Assembly: GCA_003614735.1 (NCBI GenBank)
Contig: KZ992595.1
Coordinates: 1 to 27,455, forward strand
DNA: 27,455 nt
Reading direction: 5' to 3'
Origin: Thamnocephalis sphaerospora
Lineage: Eukaryota; Zoopagomycota; Zoopagomycetes; Zoopagales; Sigmoideomycetaceae
Shown: piece by piece, positions 20,435-27,455 of the stretch
Layout: each line of letters begins with the position of its first letter
How positions within the stretch are numbered: the stretch's first letter is position 1
Made by a program: the position numbers and the translations under genes
Notes under the pieces: model-generated
What the model saw: only the letters and a program-made list of their open reading frames with translations
Told to the model about the DNA's origin: nothing
Database searches by the model: none

Positions 20435-21270
20435 GGTTGCCCTGGCATATTCCGTTAGCCGTTCCGGCTATCCTGTATTACCTTTGCCCTGTCGTCTTCG
20501 GCTTCACCTGCGCTTCTCGCCGTCCTTGTTGCTACCTGTACGTTCTCGGTCTATCTATGCCGTGACCCCGCCGCCATTCGTGTACACTGCACGCCTTGCC
20601 CGTCTGTCTCTGTCTGTCCTTCATGTTGCTTTATCCTTTTATCGCTCTATGCCGCTACGCTTTGCTTTTCTGCCTTGTCCGCCTCCACCAGCATCGCCGC
20701 CTGCGCGACCCTTTGTCGCTGCTGGCGCCATGTCTGCGACTGGAGTGCCTTCCTTCATTCTTTTATCTTGGCGGTCTGCGCCACTCGCCGCTCGTCCCCG
20801 ATTCGCCGCTGTATCAGCGCTTGCGAGTCCGCGACTGGACGTGCGTGGCCCACCGACCATTCATCCACTGACGTTATTGCATCTCTCTCAGCCGGCGCCC
20901 GCCGACGCTTTTGCGTGTCGTGCATCTATGCTACCACCACCACCATCATCGGCTGACCTTTATAAAGCATCAACCTTCATTGATCCGATCTGCTGACGTG
21001 ACGCAATGATGATCACGCAGCGCGGCAGCAGCAGCATTGGCCAATCGACAGCGTTCTAGTGTTGAAGGGCAACACGGCAGTGTTTGGTCAGCCCATCACC
21101 GCACTTCTACTTAAATAGTCCCACACTGCTTGTTGTTGCTATATCCTGTACTATCGCCGCTTGTTGCTGTACGCCTTCTACGCCGTTCTCCGTCTCAAAG
21201 GCTCACCGGCCACACACACACACACGCACCTGTCTTCTTTTCTCTTCCTTTCCGCAACATTACCGCATCC
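20435..21270 (+). promoter_or_regulatory. Intergenic region and leader of the phosphatase gene
   Basis: No gene is recognised. The first part should contain the forkhead 3' untranslated region; the plus strand is C+T rich through most of it. A palindromic TATA-like element, CTTTATAAAG, lies at 20958-20967, about 304 bases upstream of the ATG. A CA tract lies at about 21211-21228 shortly before the start codon, mirroring the bHLH leader. Confidence 0.45.
20958..20967 (+). promoter_or_regulatory. Candidate TATA element of the phosphatase gene
   Basis: CTTTATAAAG is a perfect 10-nt palindrome containing TATAAA, within an otherwise GC/CT-rich promoter. The distance to the start codon (about 304 bases) allows for a pyrimidine-rich 5' leader. 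No transcription start site can be seen. Confidence 0.35.
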
Positions 21271-22802
21271 ATGGGCCTGGACCTGGACCGCTGCATTGAA
21301 TTGCTCCTCACGCGCAAACTGCTGGCGGAGCCACTGCTGCGCGAGGTGTGCGCCAAAACCAAAGAAGTGCTGATGCGCGAAAGTAACGTCGTGCACATCA
21401 AGGCGCCAGTTACCGTTGTAGGCGACATTCACGGGTGGGTCACGAAAGCAGCCTTGACGATTCATGCGCACGCGTCTGTGCTCACCTGCGTTGGCACAAC
21501 AACAACGGCCACGGCGGCTTGCCACAGGCAATTCCACGATCTGCTGGAAATTTTCCGCATTGGTGGCTACTGCCCCAACACCAACTATTTGTTCCTCGGT
21601 GAGTGTGCTGGCAGGGACCATGGTTGCAGCACAGGTGGTGGCGCAGGCAAGGCGGTCGACCGGATGCTGACGAGTCGACTTGCACGACCAACACTGTCCC
21701 AGGCGACTATGTCGATCGTGGCTATTTCAGCGTGGAAACCATCTCGCTGCTTACCTGCCTAAAACTACGCTATCCTGAGCGGGTGCAGCTGGTGCGCGGC
21801 AATCACGAGACGCGCGCAGTCACACAGGTGGGTGTCGCTGCGACAGAAATCCATGACGCGTATGTTACCACATCAGACGGCGACTTACAATGCGGGCGCT
21901 AGACGTACGGTTTCTACACCGAGTGTATGCGCAAGTACAACGGCTCTGCAGATGTGTGGAAGTACTTTACCGATATGTTTGATTTTCTGATCCTCTCGGT
22001 GGTCATTGACGATAGCATCTTTTGTGTTCATGGAGGTAGGCCAAGGGCATTTGTTGTACAGATACCGGCCAGACTAATGGGGCATGCGCTAGGCTTATCG
22101 CCCTCTATTCATACCATCGACCAGATCAAGGTGATTGACCGATTTCGAGGTGGGTTCTGCTCTGGACATGGCGTGTACAGCGAGCGCGAGCGAAAACTGC
22201 CAACTGATTGGCGAGAGCAGAGGTGCCCCATGAAGGTCCCATGGCAGATTTGGTCTGGTCAGATCCCGATGCCGACAAGGAAGACTTTGTCATGTCGCCG
22301 CGGTATGCAAGCTGTGCGCGTACTTTTACAATGCTCAGTCGGGCTAACGGTGCTTTGCGGACAGCGGCGCTGGATACTACTTTGGCAGCTCAGTAGTGCA
22401 AAAGTTTCTCGATATCAACGGCATGTCGCACATTCTACGTGCACATCAACTGTGCATGGAGGGCTATACGGTGCGTGTGCCGTAGATGGTGCTATTGTAT
22501 AGGTGCAAAACTTGACGATGACGCGACTATCCTGTAGGAGCTGTTTGACAAGCGGCTGTCCACCGTGTGGTCGGCGCCAAACTATTGCTACCGCTGCGGC
22601 AACAAAGCTAGCATTCTGGAGATTGGTCCATCGCTGGAGCGGTATTTCAACGTGTTTGAAGCGGCGCCTAATGAAGATCGCGAGCTGGTTCGAGAGGCCA
22701 ACAGGCGCAAGGTACGCCATGGCTACTCGCTGCCATGCAATGCAGCCAGTCTTGCTAACAGTTGTTGCAATAACTTTTATATAGGCCGAGTACTTTTTGT
22801 AG
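21271..22802 (+). CDS. PPG1: PP2A-like Ser/Thr phosphatase catalytic subunit, PPG1 type
   Basis: Model: join(21271..21434, 21528..21598, 21703..21827, 21903..22035, 22093..22149, 22221..22302, 22365..22470, 22538..22711, 22785..22802), 309 aa. It is a metal-dependent phosphoserine/threonine phosphatase. All PPP signatures are intact: GDIHG (51-55), GDYVDRG (79-85), RGNHE (110-114), CVHGG (161-165) and RAHQ (236-239), giving metal ligands Asp52, His54, Asp80, Asn112, His163 and His238. PPG1-like details include [31 protein letters not shown] and [17 protein letters not shown]4 and PP6 are less similar in these places. It ends AEYFL, the family tail whose terminal Leu is methylated in PP2A. Yeast Ppg1 has an extra stretch before this tail; this protein has PP2A length. 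In yeast Ppg1 works with the Far/STRIPAK-like complex. Eight introns of 57-104 nt. Convergent stop codons leave 131 bases to the next gene. Confidence 0.95.
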
Positions 22803-22933
22803 TATTCATGGCATGTATTTATCAAAACGTACATCGGTACCTACAGTCTCTGCTGTGTCGTGTCTGGGCTTGGCGTGCATGCTTACCGTCCAGTCTTTTT
22901 CTTTTACAAATGGGCGAAAACACTGTCAGGCTG
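22803..22933. other. Short convergent spacer
   Basis: Only 131 bases separate the stop codons of the phosphatase (+) and the O-acyltransferase (-), so the two 3' untranslated regions very probably overlap. No terminator-like hairpin was recognised. Confidence 0.6.
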
Positions 22934-24854
22934 CTATGCGATGCTATTTTCCAAATGGCCCTTGACTGCGGCGCCAACGGTCACCACGTCGATGAGAAAG
23001 GTGTCGTGGCCGTAGATGGCATCCAGTTCGTAGTAGGTGACAGTCCGATTTCCAGCTGCGCGCAGACTCTCGGCCACCTCACGCTGCTGCCAGTGTGGAA
23101 AGAGCAGATCTGACTGGACGCCAAGCACCAGCGTGGGCATCTGAACGGCGCCTAGTCCACGAGCTAGGTCGGCACGTTCATTGGCGGCAAAGTCTGCCGA
23201 CGACGTCAAGTCGGTGGGGATGTTGTCGTCGATGGCTTCCAGTGCTTTGGCATGTGCCGACAGTTGTGCTGCCCACAGATCGTTGTTGCCATGTGTGTTA
23301 CGGCGTTTTTCGGCCAAGCAAAGTTGCGCCGACTCGGAAATGTCAAACATATCCATGGCTTTGGAAATGTAGAGCCAAGAGTTGGCGTCGTATTGCAGGC
23401 AGAACCGCTCACCCTATTGCCGCCAAACATTAGTCAACACCGTAGCGTGTACCATCTTGTTGCGGGTAGCCTACCTGGTGGTCAAGATAGGTTTCTATCA
23501 AAAAGTCTGGGCACATGGCTGGATCCTTGGTATCGTCAGCGCGCTTGCGTCCAAATCGCTGTTCCCATTCAGGACCAGAACGGTATCTAGACAACAGCGC
23601 GATTCAGGTCAGTTGCAGTTCAAGGTAAACTGCCATCGCTCAGCCTACGTGATGGTGGCTATCTCGCGCGCTAGCTATCAACAGCATATGTGGTTTAGTA
23701 AAACGACTGGCCAACCAGAGCTGTATGTATGAGCTCACCTTCATGCCGATATGTGGCGGCACGCGTCCGTAATAGTGTCCCTTGTTCCAGTTGGCGTCGG
23801 ACATGAGCACTAGAGCAGGCGGGCGTATTCTTAGTTGCTTATACAAAGGGCCATGTAGGGCATAGCGCAGCGCAAACGCTTACCCTGTCGCTGCGTGTGG
23901 CGAAGCGCAATCGAGTACGGATGCGAGCGTGCACATGCCGAAATGGTGATGAGCCGGCCGACACGATCCGGAAACATTGCTGCTGCAGCTAGCGACTATC
24001 GTTATGCAGATACGGTACTTAGCATCTTGTCCAGCATTAGCCACGATGCATGTTACCTACCTGCATGCCGCCCATGCTGGCGCCAACACTAGCATGCAGT
24101 CGACGAATGCCGAGATGATCTATCAGCTCAAATTGCGCTCGCACCATATCAAACAGTGTAATCATGGGAAATCGCGTCGCATAGCGTTCTCCAGTGGCCG
24201 GATCCACACTGCTGGGCCCTGTAGAGCCGTAGCAGCCGCCGAGCACATTGGTGCAAATGACAAAAAACTTGCTCGTGTCGAGCGGCCGGCCAGGACCTAT
24301 AGAGCGGCGAGCAGTGAGCTATCACGGCGCACCATAGGTATGCTTGCCGGCCTACCGATAAACTTCTCCCACCAGCCAGGCGCAAGGTTCTTCTCGTGGC
24401 TACGAGCGTGGCTGCTTGCCGACAGGCCCGTGTGGAGCAGAATGGCATTGGTGCGGTCCGCCGATAGCTTGCCCCACGTTTCGTAGGCCAGGCGAAAGTC
24501 ACGCAGCTTGCCACCGTGGTCGAGGCAGAATTCGCCTTGGTGCTGGTACGTCTCATAGCCGGTAACCACGCGATCATAGGCTGGCTCTGGCCCGTTGTCT
24601 AGCGCTCGCTGCCGGTCTGCCAGTAAATCCACGCAGGGGAAAGCAAGCTGCCCGTCGTCTGCCGTAGACTTTGAGTTTTCAGCAGACACGCTAGTTTGGC
24701 ACGCGGACGACGACGGTGACGCAGTACGCGAAACGTAGCTGGCCCGCAGCAGCCGGCCAACAGCAGGCAAGCGTGGTGGCGGCACGGCGTGCACAGACGC
24801 CAGCAGACGTCCTGCCGTGCCAACGCGACTAGCCAGGCGATTCCAGAACAGCAT
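22934..24854 (-). CDS. cys2: Mitochondrial serine/homoserine O-acyltransferase (cys2/cysA type)
   Basis: Model: complement(join(22934..23413, 23475..23586, 23649..23674, 23739..23809, 23884..23995, 24061..24296, 24356..24854)), 511 aa. It is an alpha/beta-hydrolase acyltransferase that activates the hydroxyl of serine (S. pombe cys2, A. nidulans cysA) or homoserine (MET2) for sulfur assimilation. The N-terminus ([18 protein letters not shown], up to about residue 44) is Arg-rich without acidic residues, a good mitochondrial presequence. Then come FPCVD (72-76), [11 protein letters not shown] (120-130), [12 protein letters not shown] (185-196), the nucleophile elbow GASMGG (Ser240), the acid GVQSDLLFP (Asp454) and YGHDTFL (His488): the full catalytic triad. 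FPCVD, the WWEKFIGPG stretch and the presequence favour the mitochondrial serine type over MET2. Introns are 59-74 nt. Exon 5 is only 26 nt and supplies LAREIAT in frame. The start is the first ATG; the frame upstream has no ATG. Confidence 0.88.
23649..23674 (-). other. 26-nt micro-exon of the O-acyltransferase gene
   Basis: It is flanked by the acceptor GATAG and a GTAGGC donor on the minus strand, between introns of 64 and 62 nt. It encodes LAREIATI plus two bases of the next Thr codon. The family requires this segment between GMK and YRSGPEW, and the flanking exons only join in frame when it is included. Confidence 0.85.
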
Positions 24855-25330
24855 TGCGCAAGAGAAGACAAAGTTGAGACCAAGACAGCGTGCCAGCCGT
24901 GGAACCCGGCGACCCACCCGTCTATTCGGCAACGTCAGGCCGCCATCAGCGTCGGCGTCATCATCAGTTTACACAGCTCCTATATTGGAAATATTTCCTT
25001 GGCACGAGCACGCCATCGACATGTCAACGTCCCATGCAAGGGCAGTCGGCGTAATGGCGACCAAACAGTGCGGCGGGCTTGCCGTGTGCCGACTGGCCGT
25101 GTGTCTAACGCCGAATCCGTTCCAGCAGCGACCATGTCCTGTTACACGTGCAAACAAGAGGACCATACGACTGCCAGAGTGTCTGCATAGCTGACTAATA
25201 TGTCGGCGCTGTTGCGCTCTCGTTCTGTCGCTTTGTGCTGTCGGGCGTACAAGCAAGACCACCAGGGTGGCATGATACGCGCAGACCTCTTGGCCTATCA
25301 GCCGCCAGAGTGACCGCTTGCTATGTGTGG
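24855..25330 (-). other. Spacer: O-acyltransferase promoter and RlpA-like 3' end
   Basis: This stretch lies upstream of the O-acyltransferase start and downstream of the RlpA-like stop, both on the minus strand. I see no gene or clear core promoter element. A CACGTG lies at about 25145-25150. Confidence 0.55.
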
Positions 25331-25897
25331 TTAATGAGTCGTGCTCCCAGCAAGTTTACTTGGACAGCTGACATACTTCCAGGTGACAGAAACACGACCA
25401 TCGACAGGGTTGGCTACGCGGCGGAACGCTGCCGGACTAAGGTCAACATGACCATGGCGGCAAGCTGACCGCAGATGCAGCAATGATTAGACGAGGCCTG
25501 AGCGAGCGTACAGCCAGACGACGATCACTCACTTTCACACATATCGACAATTTTTACAACCGCAGTGCCGCGCGGTCCTTTAACCTGGACGCAGCGTCCG
25601 CATATGGATGACCGCTCCGTCTCTCCGCCAAAGCTGCCCCCAAACTGTGCTTTATTCTGCGCGCGTGCGCCATGGCAAACGTGTGAGCTTGGCAACCTGC
25701 AAACCGTCGTCTCTGGTCCTGCCTACCATTGCAGCCACCATGTCACTGCTGCGCGACGAGTGGCCATACTTGGAACAGGCGTCGTTTGAAGGACGATAGT
25801 AGGTGATGATCCCCTGATGTGCCCGGCCCTTTGTGACAGTGGCCACTGTCGATGCTGCCAGCGCAAGCACAAGCACGACGGGAAAGATTTGCACCAT
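25331..25897 (-). CDS. Secreted RlpA-like double-psi beta-barrel protein
   Basis: Model: complement(join(25331..25464, 25533..25656, 25727..25897)), 142 aa. It is a small secreted protein of the RlpA-like/expansin-related family; fungal members are associated with cell walls or host surfaces, and their activity is often undefined. The start MVQIFPVVLVLALAASTVAT is a clear signal peptide. The mature part shows the fold's landmarks in order: GIITYYRPSNDAC (29-41), SSDMVAAMN (50-58), ICGRCVQV (76-83), VVKIVDMCETC (90-100), HVDLSPAAF (104-112) and VSVTWKYVSC (123-132). Six mature Cys could form three disulfides, and the Asp of HVDLSP is kept. No carbohydrate-binding domain or GPI signal follows, so it is a stand-alone barrel. 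Introns are 70 and 68 nt, phases 0 and 1; the second has a CTAAT branch site. No single open frame shows this gene; the exons are in different frames. Confidence 0.85.
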
Positions 25898-26482
25898 TTT
25901 GTCTATGGGAATAGATACCAAAGAGGACAACTGTATGGGATACTTGGCAGCTTGCAAAGAGAACGTGCAAAGGAGCGCGCGTTATGCCCCGGCGGCCGAT
26001 GAGCCGGCTTTAAGGCGGTGTGCTTTGCTGCGCGTCGCCGACATTGCGCCGATAAACGCCGCTTCATCATTTCGCCAACATTATAGCCCACCGCGCGGAT
26101 CTTCCATGCAGAGGCACGAAATAAACAATGAGTGCTCCATGATGGGCCTAACCAATTGGGCAATCAATTGATCAGCGCTGCTTTCCAATTAGCCACGTCA
26201 ACGTGCACGCACATGGCACCGCATGCGACATTGGCACTGGATGTGCGTGTGTAATCATTTGCACACAGAGTGCAAATAGTGCCAGGCGTGGTGTTTATCC
26301 GCGGTGGCGGCGTAACCATGGCGTGTCGCTCTCCATTCGCCGATACGTTGCCAGCCTTTTCACGCCCACCGATGCCTTCGCATCCAAGGCAATTTCATGT
26401 CGATCAGTGATACAGCTGTTCATTTCGCAGTCACGCGGAATAGCATCGCGCATCATTATTTGCTTGATGCTGTGACGCGCGC
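25898..26482 (-). other. Spacer upstream of the RlpA-like gene
   Basis: It holds the promoter region of the RlpA-like gene and the 3' end of the aspartate aminotransferase gene, both minus strand. Open frames on both strands have no family similarity. I see no RNA gene or repeat. Confidence 0.55.
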
Positions 26483-27455
26483 CTATTTGGTGACCTCGTG
26501 CATAGCCTTGGCCAGATACTCGACGTTCTGCGACGAGACGCCGGCAATGGAGATGCGGCCGTCCTTGGTCAGGTAGATGTGGTGGTCGTTCTTGAGCGCC
26601 TCCACCTGCTCCGGGCTGATACCAGTGTAGCAGAACATGCCAATCTGGTTGGTGATGTGGTCCCAGTTCAGGCTGGAGCCAAAGTCGTTGACCAGATGGC
26701 CGCGGAGCTTGGTGCGCATGGTGATGATGCGGTCGGCCATATCCTTGACCTCACCGAGCCTGTGTCGCACGTGACAAACAGCAGGTTAGCGTGTGGTGAC
26801 GCGTATTCTTTTCCAGTTTATGCGCTCGTTGATGACTTGCAACAGCGCGTACGTACCATTCCTTGCGCAGTTCATCGCTGCCGAGCACCTCGCTCACAAT
26901 GCGCGCACCGTTCATCGGCGGGTTCGAGTACATTGGACGGATGATGATCTTCAGCTGCGACTCGACGCGCTTGCGCTCCTCGGGGCTCTCGCACACGAGG
27001 GAGAATGCGCCAATGCGCTCACCGTACATGCCCATGTTCTTGGCGAACGACTGGGCCAGCGCGATGCGGTGGCCGTCGGCAACAAAGGTGCGCAGTGCAA
27101 TGGCATCGCGGGCCGTGTCACCGCTGGCAAAGCCCTGGTAGGCCATGTCGAAGAAGACAAAGTGGTCGCGCTTCTTGATCACCTTGGAGATCTCCGCCCA
27201 CTGCTCCGGCGTCGGGTCCACGCCTGTCGGGTTGTGCGCGCACGCGTGCAGCAGCACGACCGAGTGCTGGGGAATGTTCTGCAAACGTGTGCAGTGACAA
27301 CAAGTATTGTAAGCGCAAAGGCCTATCAGAGTTGCACCGAGCATAGGCGACGCTCGCTGCCCAATCGCAACCCCATCTCGGCCATTGGCGCACCTGCAGA
27401 TCCTCCAGCATGCCAGTCAGATCCAGACCGTTGGTCTTCTTGTCCAAGTAGCGGT
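26483..27455 (-). CDS. AAT1: Mitochondrial aspartate aminotransferase (C-terminal part, cut by window edge)
   Basis: Model: complement(join(26483..26759, 26857..27278, 27394..>27455)); 252 aa visible of a family length near 400-430. It is a PLP enzyme that interconverts aspartate and 2-oxoglutarate with oxaloacetate and glutamate, part of the malate-aspartate shuttle. Visible motifs: [34 protein letters not shown], the PLP lysine in [33 protein letters not shown], and [14 protein letters not shown] with the Arg that binds the substrate carboxylate. The wording is closer to the mitochondrial form (GOT2: [27 protein letters not shown]) than to the cytosolic one. The ending HEVTK matches the family C-terminus. 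Introns are 97 nt (GCTAACC branch site) and 115 nt. The N-terminus and any presequence lie beyond the right edge. Confidence 0.95.

Noticed and set aside
24297-24932. A longer N-terminus for the O-acyltransferase starting at 24932
   Set aside because: That codon is TTG. The first ATG, at 24854, gives a good mitochondrial presequence.
1-27455. CRISPR arrays, transposons, viral genes or operon-like clusters
   Set aside because: No regularly spaced direct repeats, terminal inverted repeats, transposase, reverse transcriptase or viral motifs were seen. Repeats are limited to micro- and trinucleotide runs.

Overview
The window looks like nuclear DNA of a fungus, probably an early-diverging (non-Dikarya) lineage. 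The evidence is its spliceosomal introns (57-116 nt, GT..AG, often with a CTAAC branch point), a PPG1-type phosphatase that matches the yeast protein closely, and a mitochondrial serine/homoserine O-acyltransferase of the S. pombe cys2 / Aspergillus cysA type. No species is assigned. The coding GC content is moderate to high, and CA/GT microsatellites are frequent. Nothing prokaryotic, viral or transposon-like was recognised.

Layout, left to right. 1-3450 has no recognisable gene; its right part is a pyrimidine-rich leader. 3451-5354 (+) encodes a bHLH transcription factor. 6585-9964 (+) is a nine-exon Nup88/Nup82-type nucleoporin. 10395-12753 (-) is a divergent forkhead transcription factor, convergent with the nucleoporin. 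12754-14855 is its purine-rich upstream region plus an unassigned stretch. 14856-15714 (+) is a small two-TM protein resembling TMEM242, a mitochondrial ATP synthase/complex I assembly factor. 15715-19027 contains coding-like fragments but no gene I could assemble. 19028-20434 (+) is a second, more canonical forkhead factor. 21271-22802 (+) is a PP2A-like phosphatase catalytic subunit (PPG1). 22934-24854 (-) is a mitochondrial serine/homoserine O-acyltransferase in seven exons, one of only 26 nt. 25331-25897 (-) is a small secreted RlpA-like double-psi beta-barrel protein, visible only after joining three exons. 26483 to the right edge (-) is the C-terminal part of mitochondrial aspartate aminotransferase.

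The genes are not an operon or an obvious biosynthetic cluster. Three sequence-specific transcription factors lie within 17 kb, and two mitochondrial amino-acid enzymes lie at the right end. All exon models were built by hand from splice consensus, frame continuity and family motifs; every complete model sums to a multiple of three. The most unusual observations are two probable GC-AG introns in neighbouring genes, a phase-0 intron shared by both forkhead genes inside the DNA-binding domain, a separate 18-nt final exon carrying the phosphatase C-terminal tail, and the hidden RlpA-like gene.
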